From Paracoccus sediminicola (lineage in GTDB: Bacteria > Pseudomonadota > Alphaproteobacteria > Rhodobacterales > Rhodobacteraceae), in contig NZ_CP115768.1 of NCBI RefSeq assembly GCF_027912835.1, positions 1,364,001 through 1,428,000 of the forward strand: 64,000 nucleotides of DNA, written 5' to 3'. Numbering within the stretch: position 1 is the stretch's first letter; each line of letters begins with the position of its first letter. Below the pieces are notes generated by a model. The model did not search any database. It was not told where the DNA came from and saw nothing but the letters and a program-made list of their open reading frames with translations. Below, piece by piece: positions 1 to 7,760 of the stretch. The position numbers and the translations under genes are program-made.

Positions 1-728
1 AACTGCAGATGGGCGTGCTGATCGAGAACATGCGCCGCGAAGGCTATGAGCTGTCGATCTCGCGCCCCCGCGTGATCTTCCGCGAAGAGGACGGCCAGCG
101 GATGGAACCGGTCGAGGAAGCCATCATCGACGTCGATGACGACTATACCGGCGCGGTGATCGAGAAACTGACCGGCGACCGCAAGGGCGAGCTGATTGAC
201 ATGCGCCCGGCCGGCCACGGCAAGACCCGCATTGTCGCCCATGTCCCCTCGCGCGGGCTGATCGGCTATCACGGCGAATTCATGACCGACACGCGCGGCA
301 ACGGCGTGCTGAACCGCATCTTCCACGGCTGGACGCCCTATAAGGGCACCATCCAGGGCCGCCGCCAGGGCGTTCTCATCAGCATGGAAAACGGCGTCTC
401 GGTGGCCTATGCGCTGTGGAACCTCGAAGAGCGCGGCAAGCTGTTCATCGGCGCGCAGGAACAGGTCTATACCGGCATGATCATCGGCGAACACAGCCGC
501 GACAATGACCTCGAGGTGAACCCGCTCAAGGGCAAGAAACTCACCAATGTCCGCGCCTCGGGCACGGATGAGGCGGTCCGCCTGACGCCGCCGGTGCGCA
601 TGTCGCTGGAAGAGGCCATCGCCTATATCGACGATGACGAACTGGTCGAGGTCACGCCGAAAAACATCCGCCTGCGCAAGCGCCATCTCGACCCGCATGA
701 ACGCAAGCGCGCCGCGCGGTCCGAATAA
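1..728 (+). CDS. typA: TypA/BipA ribosome-associated GTPase, C-terminal part
   Basis: The gene enters the window already open, so only about the last 242 residues are seen. They match the C-terminal half of TypA/BipA, a translational GTPase that binds the 70S ribosome and assists 50S assembly and stress or cold adaptation. Recognisable parts are the domain V start (MGVLIENMRREGYE), the conserved stretch around VPSRGLIGYHGEF, and the family C-terminal domain with GEHSRDNDLEVNP and KKLTNVRASGTDEA. The GTPase domain lies to the left of the window. The stop is followed by a palindromic repeat rather than another rightward gene, so this is the last gene of its transcription unit. The identity is secure; the symbol could equally be written bipA. 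Confidence 0.95.
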   Translation, partial: LQMGVLIENMRREGYELSISRPRVIFREEDGQRMEPVEEAIIDVDDDYTGAVIEKLTGDRKGELIDMRPAGHGKTRIVAHVPSRGLIGYHGEFMTDTRGNGVLNRIFHGWTPYKGTIQGRRQGVLISMENGVSVAYALWNLEERGKLFIGAQEQVYTGMIIGEHSRDNDLEVNPLKGKKLTNVRASGTDEAVRLTPPVRMSLEEAIAYIDDDELVEVTPKNIRLRKRHLDPHERKRAARSE

Positions 729-759
729 TCAGCGCCGGAGCGGGGGTTTTGCACCCCCG

Positions 760-843
760 CACCCCCGCAGGATATTTGCTTCAGGGTGAGAGATCTTCAT
801 CCTGAGACAAATATTCCGGGGTCCGGGGCAGCGCCCCGGTCCG
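760..843. repeat. Intergenic palindromic repeat, copy A
   Basis: This lies between the convergent stops of typA and a hydrolase gene. A GGATATTTG arm and a CAAATATTCC arm face each other around TTCAGGGTGA and TCATCCTGA, forming a long imperfect inverted repeat. It is followed by the hairpin ccggggc-agc-gccccgg (823-839). Both parts recur at 16431-16491 and 48030-48100. It probably acts as a bidirectional terminator or REP-like element; it carries no classical T-run. Confidence 0.65.
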
Positions 844-2013
844 TCACTCTCCGAAATTCTGCGTGATCCAGCCATTGATCCGCGTGGCCACCGGCGCGGT
901 CTGCCCCGGCGAGAGGATATCTCCCGCGATGACATGGGACGACGCGTCGTCACCCGGACCGAGCGAGATCGGCATATCGGTCACCTCTCCGCCCCAGCCA
1001 TCGAGAAAGCGCGCAGTGGCGGCGGGATCGACCACCTCGTCCGCCTCTGAGCGGATCGCCAGCAAAGGCTGGCCGACATCCGAGAAATCGCTGCCATTGG
1101 CCTCGGCGACAAGTGCCACCATGGGCAGCACCGCGGTCATTGGATAGCAGCTTGTCCAATATTCGCGGTGCTTCTCGTTGCGCGGCTCGAAACAGCGCTC
1201 GCGTCCTGCGATCAGCGGAAGCCAGTGCCGGGCGAGCGGCCAGCGGGCCAGAAAGGCCCAGCGGTTTCGAAGGCCGAAATTCGGCGAGATCAGCACCACC
1301 CCGTCGATCAGCCGTCCCAGCTTGGGGTCGCGCGCCGCCATCACCGCCAGCGTGCCCCCTGTCGAGCCGCCGATCACCACCACCTTTTCTCCGATGCGCT
1401 GCCCGATCGCGATGGCCTCGGCCACGTCCCGCGCCCAGTCCGACACCCGCGCCGTGCCGAGCGAGGCGCCATCCAGCCCATGTCCGCTCAGCCGCGCGAA
1501 ATACAGATTCGCACCGCGCCAGGCAGCGATCAGATCGGGCACCGGCCGGATTTCCTCTGAACTGGCCGAGAAGCCATGCAGATAGACCAGCGATACAGGC
1601 GTCTTCTCTCCGGTGCGGCCGGCCCAGACGATGCGGCGAGAGACCTCGGGACGAACCCCGCTTTCCTCCTGATAGAGATAGGCGTCCAGATTTTCCGGCA
1701 GCTCGGCGATCTCGGGCGGGTTGAAGCGACCGGATTCGCGCGGGCCGAACATCCAGATCAGCGCCCCGCTGCCGGCAAGCGCGACCAGCAGGGTCAGCAG
1801 AAACGCCATGATACGCCCGCGCCGCCGCGGTGGTCTGGATGTCTGCGCGGCATCGCCGCCCGTCTCGCGGCGCTTTGCACCAGATGCGTCACGGCGCGCT
1901 TCGGGCTTTGTCTTTGCCCCTCCCGCCTTTGCCTTGCCGCCCCGCTCGGCGCTGCGCCGCCGCGCCCCGCCGGTTTTCCGCGCTGACCCGCGCCCACCCT
2001 TCGGCTCAGCCAC
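844..2013 (-). CDS. Membrane-anchored alpha/beta hydrolase
   Basis: A serine hydrolase of the alpha/beta fold (lysophospholipase/serine aminopeptidase type). A basic, Lys/Arg/Ala-rich cytoplasmic segment of about 60 residues precedes a single membrane helix (IMAFLLTLLVALAGSGALIW), which places the catalytic domain in the periplasm. The nucleophile elbow is GGSTGG, with an acid in RSEADEVVDP and a histidine in SSHVIAG. I chose the GTG at 2013, which overlaps the stop of the upstream hydrolase by 8 bases; a TTG at 2028 is also open. It is the last gene of the leftward operon with the MotA/MotB-like pair. Its substrate is unknown; a lipid or cell-envelope ester is a guess. Confidence 0.75.
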   Translation of the reverse strand: MAEPKGGRGSARKTGGARRRSAERGGKAKAGGAKTKPEARRDASGAKRRETGGDAAQTSRPPRRRGRIMAFLLTLLVALAGSGALIWMFGPRESGRFNPPEIAELPENLDAYLYQEESGVRPEVSRRIVWAGRTGEKTPVSLVYLHGFSASSEEIRPVPDLIAAWRGANLYFARLSGHGLDGASLGTARVSDWARDVAEAIAIGQRIGEKVVVIGGSTGGTLAVMAARDPKLGRLIDGVVLISPNFGLRNRWAFLARWPLARHWLPLIAGRERCFEPRNEKHREYWTSCYPMTAVLPMVALVAEANGSDFSDVGQPLLAIRSEADEVVDPAATARFLDGWGGEVTDMPISLGPGDDASSHVIAGDILSPGQTAPVATRINGWITQNFGE

Positions 2014-2749
2014 GCTCGACCTCGGCAATCGCAGCCTCGATCAGCGCGAGGCATTCCGGCGAGGAAAAGCGGTGATCCGCGCCCTTGACCAGCGTCAGCC
2101 GCAGATCGGGGCTTTCGGCGTGATCCATCAGCTGCAATGCCCAGCCGATCGGCACATCAGCATCGGCGCTGCCCTGCAAAAGCCGCACCGGGAAGGGCAG
2201 CGTCAGCGGTCGGTCGAGCACGCGCCGGTTGCGCCCATCCTCGATCAGCCGACGGGTGATGACATAGGGCTCATCGTCATATTCCGAGGGCAGCGCGATG
2301 CGCCCCTCGCCCATGACCTTGGCGCGCTGATCCTCGGTGAAACCGGCCCAGAACCCGTTCTCGGTGAAATCCGGCGCGGCGGCGATGCCGACCAGACCGG
2401 CGACGCGAGACGGCATCTCGCGCGCCACGAGCAGCGCGATCCAACCGCCCATCGACGATCCGACGAGTATCTGCGGCCCCTCGGTCAGCACCGAGATCGC
2501 CGCCATCGCATCTTCGGCCCAGTCGCCGATCGCGCCATCTTCGAAGCTGCCCCCGGATTCGCCATGCCCCGAATAGTCGAATCGCAGAAAGCTCCGGCCC
2601 TGCCGCGCTGCCCAATCGGCCAGATATTCCGCCTTGGTGCCGCGCATATCCGATTTGAACCCGCCCAGAAACACCACGCCCGGTCCCTGCCCGGACTGCT
2701 GCGCATAGGCGATGCGGCGGCCCTGCGGGCTGTCCAGAAATTCGGTCAT
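2006..2749 (-). CDS. Alpha/beta hydrolase (soluble)
   Basis: A 247-residue alpha/beta hydrolase with no signal peptide. It shows the nucleophile elbow GSSMGG, an aspartate in GSADADVP and a histidine in KGADHRFS, so the Ser-Asp-His triad is complete. The early segment VVFLGGFKSDMRGTKA and the FDYSGHGES block are typical of the family. The ATG at 2749 shares one base with the upstream stop (TGATG), which implies translational coupling to the OmpA-like gene. Substrate unknown. It sits between the envelope complex genes and a second, membrane-anchored hydrolase, so the pair may act in the same process; that link is inference from gene order alone. Confidence 0.8.
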   Translation of the reverse strand: MTEFLDSPQGRRIAYAQQSGQGPGVVFLGGFKSDMRGTKAEYLADWAARQGRSFLRFDYSGHGESGGSFEDGAIGDWAEDAMAAISVLTEGPQILVGSSMGGWIALLVAREMPSRVAGLVGIAAAPDFTENGFWAGFTEDQRAKVMGEGRIALPSEYDDEPYVITRRLIEDGRNRRVLDRPLTLPFPVRLLQGSADADVPIGWALQLMDHAESPDLRLTLVKGADHRFSSPECLALIEAAIAEVERG

Positions 2750-4332
2750 CAGCGCTCCGTCAGTTTCAGCTCGATCCGCCGGTTGCGCGCCCGTCCCTCG
2801 GCGGTATCTTCCGGGGCGACGGGACGGGTATCGGCGAATCCCGTCGGCGCGAGACGGCCTTCGGGAAAGCCGAGATCGTCTACCATATAGCGCACCACCG
2901 CAAGAGCCCGCGCCTGGCTGAGTTCCCAATTGTCCCGATAGCGACCTTGCCCCGAAAGCGGCGTCGAATCGGTGTGGCCGTCGACGCGGATCACCCAGTC
3001 GATCTCTTCGGGGATGGTGTCGGCAATCTCGATCAGCATATCGCTGACCCGCGCGACGCTGGCGCGGCCGTCATCGGACAGCGTGGCCTCGCCCTGGCCG
3101 AACAGCACCTCGGACTGGAAGACGAAACGGTCGCCGACGATTTCCACCTCGTCGCGGCCTTCCAGGATCTCGCGCAGGCGTCCGAAGAATTCCGAGCGAT
3201 AGCGCGCAAGATCGGCGGCTTCCTCTTCCAGACGGACCCGCTCGGCCTCCTCCAGCGCGAGGCGCTGGCGCTGTTCTTCCGAGGCGCGCAGCAGCGCCGC
3301 ATTCAGCTGCGCGCCGAGCTGCTCCAGTTCGATCTCGGCGGCCTCGCTATCGGCGTCACTTGCGTTCAGCGCCTGCTGGATCGAGGCGAGCTGCGTGTTC
3401 AGCTCGGCCACCTGCTCGTTCAGCAGCGCGACCCGGCGCTGCGCCTCGGTCGAGGCCTCTTTCTCGTCAGCAAGCTGTGCACGTGCGGTGGCCAGCAGCG
3501 CGGCCTGCCGCTCGGCCTCGGTCGTGCTTTCTGCGGCCTCGCTGCTTAGCGCGTCCCGCGCGGCTTCGGCAGCGGCCAGAAGCGTCAGCGTCTCTTCGGC
3601 CTCGCGGCGGCTTTCTTCCAGCGAGAGCGTCATCGCGGTCAGCTCTGCCTCGGAGTTGCGCAGCCTTTCGCGCAGCGCCTCGGCGGCGGCGGATTCTGCC
3701 AGCCGGGCGGCCTCGGCATCACTCAGCGCCGCGCCGGTCTTCTCGGCATCGGCGCGGAGATCGGCGACCAGAGCCTCCAGCGCCTCGCGACGGGCGGCCG
3801 CAAGCCGGGCCTGCTCGGCCTGAGCATCGACCTCACCGCGCGCCGAGGCCAGCGCCTGCTCGGCCCGGCTGAGCGAGTTCTGCGTGGTTTCCAGCGTGGC
3901 CTCGGCGGTTTCCAAACGTTGCGTGGTCGCGGCAAGCTCGTCCTCGGTCGAACCGAGCGACTGCTGCGTGCGCGACAGGGCCGCCTCGGCCTCGCCCGCC
4001 CGCACCGCTTCGGCATCACGCGCAGCGATCAGCCGCGCGACACGTTCTTCGAATGCAACGATCCGGTCCTGCGCATCGGACAGCGTGTCTTCGACCGCCG
4101 CGCGCTCACGCCTTGCGATGGCCAGCGTGCTGGTCAGCCCGGCGACCTGTTCGCTCAGCGCGCCAAGTTCGCTTTCCTGCCGATCCACCGTGTCGCGCAG
4201 CACCGATTGCACGACCATGAAGATGGTCAGCACGAACATCAGCACCATCAGCAGCGCCGTCATCGCATCGACGAATCCCGGCCAGATCGTCGAGGAAAAC
4301 CGGTTCCCGCCGCGGCCCCGCGCCAGCGCCAT
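2749..4332 (-). CDS. MotB/OmpA-like protein with long coiled coil
   Basis: A 527-residue protein with one membrane helix near residues 18-42. An aspartate at about 22 inside FVDAMTALL sits where MotB-type proteins carry their proton-binding Asp. Residues about 45-380 are an almost uninterrupted Ala/Glu/Arg-rich coiled coil. The last 120 residues form an OmpA/MotB peptidoglycan-binding domain (RVDGHTDSTPL, ELSQARA, GFADTRPVAP, RNRRIEL). Together this predicts a stator-like subunit that crosses the inner membrane and grips peptidoglycan. The start shares one base with the stop of the TolQ/MotA-like gene, its obvious partner. Length and layout recall ZorB and GldM-like stators more than TolR. 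Confidence 0.85.
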   Translation of the reverse strand: MALARGRGGNRFSSTIWPGFVDAMTALLMVLMFVLTIFMVVQSVLRDTVDRQESELGALSEQVAGLTSTLAIARRERAAVEDTLSDAQDRIVAFEERVARLIAARDAEAVRAGEAEAALSRTQQSLGSTEDELAATTQRLETAEATLETTQNSLSRAEQALASARGEVDAQAEQARLAAARREALEALVADLRADAEKTGAALSDAEAARLAESAAAEALRERLRNSEAELTAMTLSLEESRREAEETLTLLAAAEAARDALSSEAAESTTEAERQAALLATARAQLADEKEASTEAQRRVALLNEQVAELNTQLASIQQALNASDADSEAAEIELEQLGAQLNAALLRASEEQRQRLALEEAERVRLEEEAADLARYRSEFFGRLREILEGRDEVEIVGDRFVFQSEVLFGQGEATLSDDGRASVARVSDMLIEIADTIPEEIDWVIRVDGHTDSTPLSGQGRYRDNWELSQARALAVVRYMVDDLGFPEGRLAPTGFADTRPVAPEDTAEGRARNRRIELKLTER

Positions 4333-5987
4333 CAGGACCGCCCGAGCGCCCTGAGCGCTTCGGTCAGATCGACGATCTCGCGCCGCAGCTCGTCATGATC
4401 CAAGCCGGAGCCTGTCTCTCGCTGCGCGGCCAGCCGGCCGATGGCTTTGTCGATCGAACGCAGATAGGCGCGGGTTTCCTCATGGCCCAGCCCGCCCTCG
4501 GCGGCGGCGATGATCCGGTCCTGCGCTTCCGCCAGCCGCGACAGGGCGCGTCCCATCTCATCCATGTCGGCGGGGGTCTGTTCGACCACCCGGATCAGCC
4601 GGTCCTGCCCGTCGGCCAGCCGTGCCAGAAGCCGCGCTTCTTCTGCCCCGCCGCCGCGGCCGGAGCCGTCACCGGCTTGCACCATATGTTCCTGGGCCTC
4701 GCTGAGTCGGGTCAGCGCCCGCGCCACCTCCGCCGAGCCGTCTGGCCGCGTCTCGGTCGCGCGGATCAGCCGGTCCTGCCCCTCGGACAGCCGGGTCATG
4801 GCGCGTGCCATTTCGTTCATGCTGGACACATTCGCCTCGGAGTCGTCCAGCATGAACTGGCCCAGCCGTTCGACGTTGCGCGCCATCAGCAGCACCCGCT
4901 CATCGGCCTCGATCGCTTCCTGTTCGCGGATCTCGTCGCGTTCGGTATAGAAGGCCTGCATCTCGCCCATCTGTCCGGCGATCTGATCCAGAAAGCCCAG
5001 AATGCTCGCCTGATCCAGCTTTTCGCCGTCATCCCCCGCGATCCCCAGCCGGGTGAAGCCAGAGAGCCATTCCTCAAGCTCGCGGTAGAAGCGGTTCTGG
5101 CCATGGGTGGCGAACAGCTCCAGCAGGCCGACCACAAGCGATCCGGCCAGCCCGAGCAGCGAGGATGAAAACGCCACCGCCATGCCGCCAAGCTGCGCTT
5201 CCAGCCCTGACATGAGATTGTCGAAGACCTGCATCCCGCTTTCGCCCTCCTGCGGGGCAAGAGCGCGGATCGTGTCCACCACCGCGGGAACGGTGGTTGC
5301 GAGGCCGTAAAACGTGCCGAGCAGCCCGAGGAAGATCAGCAGGTTCGACAGGTATCGCGTGATGTCGCGCGCCTCTTCGATGCGGGTGGCAACCGAGTCG
5401 AGGATCGAGCGCGCCGAACTGGTCGAGATCACCCCGCCGATCGGCCCCCGCGCGCCCAGAAGCGCGGCCAGCGGGGCCAACAGGCGCGGCGCGCGATCCT
5501 CGCCCTCGCCCAAAGCGGCAACGCCTTTCTCGATGGCGTTGCGGCGGCGTTCGGCAAAGCGTTCGATCCAGCTCACCGACTGGAACAACTGCGCGACCTG
5601 CCAGAAACAGGCCAGCACCCCAATCACGAAAACCCCGAGGATCAGCCCGTTCAGCCAGGGATTGGCCGCAAAAATCGGCAGGATGCGGCCATAGGCGAAC
5701 CAGCCCCCGGCGGCGACCAGAACAAGCACGATCAGCATCAGCACGATCTGGCGGACCGGCTGACCGAAATGGGGCTGCACCACCTTGCGTTCCTGCGCCC
5801 GCCTTGCGGTCAGCCGCCTTGTCGGGCGCGGTGACGGGTCCGACACGCTGCGCGCGCCCTGCGCCCCGCCAGTCGAGCTGGCGGCGCTGCTGTCCTGCGG
5901 CGCGGACGGGTCGGACGGATCGGTCCGGGCCGGGCTGTCCGATGCCGTTTCGGAAGCATTGCGATCCGGCGGCGTCTCGGGGCTCAT
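4332..5987 (-). CDS. MotA/TolQ/ExbB-family channel protein with repeat tail
   Basis: 551 residues. Residues 1-79 are polar and disordered. Four membrane helices follow at about 80-101, 112-133, 211-232 and 267-290. Helices 3 and 4 carry the MotA/TolQ/ExbB signature (LLGTFYGLATTVPAV and LGGMAVAFSSSLLGLAGS). After the channel come a coiled segment and then four tandem units of about 29 residues (393-498) built on the pattern ARALxRLxEgQDRLI. With the MotB/OmpA-like protein encoded next, this should form a proton-driven inner-membrane motor. GGAGG lies about 8 bases before the ATG. What the motor drives is unknown; the cytoplasmic repeat tail is where a soluble effector could dock. Confidence 0.85.
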   Translation of the reverse strand: MSPETPPDRNASETASDSPARTDPSDPSAPQDSSAASSTGGAQGARSVSDPSPRPTRRLTARRAQERKVVQPHFGQPVRQIVLMLIVLVLVAAGGWFAYGRILPIFAANPWLNGLILGVFVIGVLACFWQVAQLFQSVSWIERFAERRRNAIEKGVAALGEGEDRAPRLLAPLAALLGARGPIGGVISTSSARSILDSVATRIEEARDITRYLSNLLIFLGLLGTFYGLATTVPAVVDTIRALAPQEGESGMQVFDNLMSGLEAQLGGMAVAFSSSLLGLAGSLVVGLLELFATHGQNRFYRELEEWLSGFTRLGIAGDDGEKLDQASILGFLDQIAGQMGEMQAFYTERDEIREQEAIEADERVLLMARNVERLGQFMLDDSEANVSSMNEMARAMTRLSEGQDRLIRATETRPDGSAEVARALTRLSEAQEHMVQAGDGSGRGGGAEEARLLARLADGQDRLIRVVEQTPADMDEMGRALSRLAEAQDRIIAAAEGGLGHEETRAYLRSIDKAIGRLAAQRETGSGLDHDELRREIVDLTEALRALGRS

Positions 5988-6018
5988 TCACATCCTCCGG
6001 GCGGATAATTCGTGGCTG

Positions 6019-6046
6019 AGTTTATCAGCGCCACCATATCTGCCAA
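6019..6046 (-). promoter_or_regulatory. Possible sigma-70 promoter of the motor operon
   Basis: Read leftward, TTGGCA (6046-6041) is followed after 16 bases by TAAACT (6024-6019), 32 bases before the ATG at 5987. The match is moderate and was found by eye only. Confidence 0.35.
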
Positions 6047-6062
6047 CCATGTAATTAGAATT

Positions 6063-6599
6063 TCAGGCAGAAAGCCGGCGCACCTCTTCGGCCAGCGCAT
6101 CCAGATCGGGGTCCGGCAGCCCCAGCTCGGCGAGATGGGCGGCGGTGGCGAACAGGTAATCGCGGTTCGGCCCGCGACCGCCCGCCGCGGCAGCGATGAT
6201 CCTGGCCTGCTCACGGGCATCCAGCTCGCCCGCATATTGGACATGGTCGCGCCGCATCACATAGGTGATCGCCTCGACCCGCCGCCCATCGGCAAGGTGC
6301 AGCGGCAGCACCGCCTCGCGATAGGCGTTCGTGACCAGCTCGCGCGCGCGCACCTCGGCCAGCACCTCGGGCCAGTCGCCGTCATCGACGCGCAGCGCCA
6401 CGCCCTTGCATTCCGCCCCCGGCGCCGCATCCAGCCCCAGCACGAGGCCGGGAAGATCCGGCGTGCCGCGATGATGGGTCGAACGCAGGCAAAAGCTGCG
6501 GTGATAGCCGTCAAGCGTGGCGATTTCCCGCTCGGCGACAGAAAAGCCCGGATTCCACATCAGCGAGCCATAGGCAAACAGCCAATTCTGATTACACAT
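6063..6599 (-). CDS. Gamma-glutamylcyclotransferase (ChaC-like)
   Basis: A 178-residue protein starting MCNQNWLFAYGSLMWNPGF. The YGSL motif binds the gamma-glutamyl group, and the rest matches the glutathione-specific ChaC family: RSFCLRSTHHRGT, the LALGLD-type turn GLVLGLDAA and a central VTNAYREA segment. ChaC enzymes cut glutathione to 5-oxoproline and Cys-Gly in the cytoplasm. The ATG at 6599 is chosen because GAGGAAGG sits just before it. It is divergent from the DUF2125 gene across 78 bases. Glutathione reductase is encoded 47 kb away, so there is no local pathway context. Confidence 0.85.
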   Translation of the reverse strand: MCNQNWLFAYGSLMWNPGFSVAEREIATLDGYHRSFCLRSTHHRGTPDLPGLVLGLDAAPGAECKGVALRVDDGDWPEVLAEVRARELVTNAYREAVLPLHLADGRRVEAITYVMRRDHVQYAGELDAREQARIIAAAAGGRGPNRDYLFATAAHLAELGLPDPDLDALAEEVRRLSA

Positions 6600-6677
6600 G
6601 CCTTCCTCTTTCAACAGGGGCCATTCTAGGCTTACATGCCGGCGGTTCAAGCTTGGCGGCGCGGAGATACGGCAGAG

Positions 6678-7754
6678 ATGAGAAAACTGGTGATCGCGGC
6701 GGTCCTGCTGCTGATCCTGCTGGCGGCGGGATGGTATGCGGGCGAGACATGGCTGAGCAACCGCGCCCGCGAAATGGTCGGCGGCAGCGGCCAGATCACC
6801 GCCGCCGAAGTCACACCGCTGCGCAATCCCGCGCGAGTCGGGCTGCGATTGCAGGATGTGGATTACGGCACTGCCGAGGCCGGGTTCTCGGCCCCTGATC
6901 TCGAGGTTTACGCGCCAGTCAGCGCGCCGAACACCATGACCGTGGACCTGCCCCGGCAGATGCAGCTTCGGCTCGGCGGCGCGCCCATCGAGCTCACGCT
7001 CGAGGGCGGCAGCGCCCGCGCCTCGATCTCGCCCACCCATGAGATGACCGTCCGCCGCGCCGGTGTGGACGCGCGCGGGCTGGCGGTCGGGGGGATCGAG
7101 GCGTTGCAGGCGCTCGATCTCGATGCGCGGCTCGTCCATCGGGGCGCGGCGGCACCACAGGGTTCGGCCGGGGCGTACGCCATCGACCTGTCGGCTTCTG
7201 GGATCGCCTTGGGCGCCCTGCCCGAGCGGATGGAGATCGCCGGTCCGGTGCAGCTCTGGCTGAGCGCGGTTCCGGGACAGGCGGTGCTGGACGGGCGCGC
7301 GCCGCCGCCGGCACCGACCGGAATACAGACGCCGGGGATCGAGATCGCAATCGGAGAGATGCAGGCCCGGCTGATCGGGCGCATCGAAGCGGATGAGAAC
7401 GGCTATGCGATGGGCGAAGCCGCATTCTACACCGATGATGCGCGGGGCTTCGTCGAGGCCGGGGTGGCCGCCGGACTGATCCCGCAGCGGGGCGCGATGT
7501 TGGCCAATGCGCTGATCGGCAACCTCGCTGAAACCGGCAGCCCGGCGGATCAGTCATCAGCCGGAACCGTGCCGGAAACCGCGCGGGACCGGGCCGAGAC
7601 CGCCCCGCCGCTGTCGGGTGAACAGGCGATGGATCAGGTCGTCGCCCTGCCCCCGCCCGCGCCGGGCCAGATCCGGCTGCCGCTCGTGCTGCGCGACGGT
7701 GAGATGCGGCTCGGGCCGGTCAAGCTCGGCCCGGCCCCGCGCATGATCCGCTAG
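6678..7754 (+). CDS. DUF2125-family exported protein
   Basis: 358 residues with an N-terminal membrane anchor or uncleaved signal (MRKLVIAAVLLLILLAAGW). The rest is a beta-rich, periplasm-facing body with segments such as ITAAEVTPLRNPARVGLRL and YAPVSAPNTMTVDLP, typical of the uncharacterised DUF2125 family of alphaproteobacteria. Function is not known; the fold is sometimes compared with AsmA-like lipid-transfer proteins, which I cannot verify here. The start at 6678 is chosen for the signal sequence; an earlier ATG at 6636 would add 14 residues lacking hydrophobic character. It is convergent with the zinc exporter gene, six bases away. Confidence 0.7.
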   Translation: MRKLVIAAVLLLILLAAGWYAGETWLSNRAREMVGGSGQITAAEVTPLRNPARVGLRLQDVDYGTAEAGFSAPDLEVYAPVSAPNTMTVDLPRQMQLRLGGAPIELTLEGGSARASISPTHEMTVRRAGVDARGLAVGGIEALQALDLDARLVHRGAAAPQGSAGAYAIDLSASGIALGALPERMEIAGPVQLWLSAVPGQAVLDGRAPPPAPTGIQTPGIEIAIGEMQARLIGRIEADENGYAMGEAAFYTDDARGFVEAGVAAGLIPQRGAMLANALIGNLAETGSPADQSSAGTVPETARDRAETAPPLSGEQAMDQVVALPPPAPGQIRLPLVLRDGEMRLGPVKLGPAPRMIR

Positions 7755-7760
7755 TCCGGT

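Noticed and set aside
2749..5987. A canonical Zorya antiphage system
   Set aside because: Only ZorA/ZorB-like architecture is present; no ZorC, ZorD or ZorE, helicase or nuclease gene lies near, and the neighbours are housekeeping genes and hydrolases.
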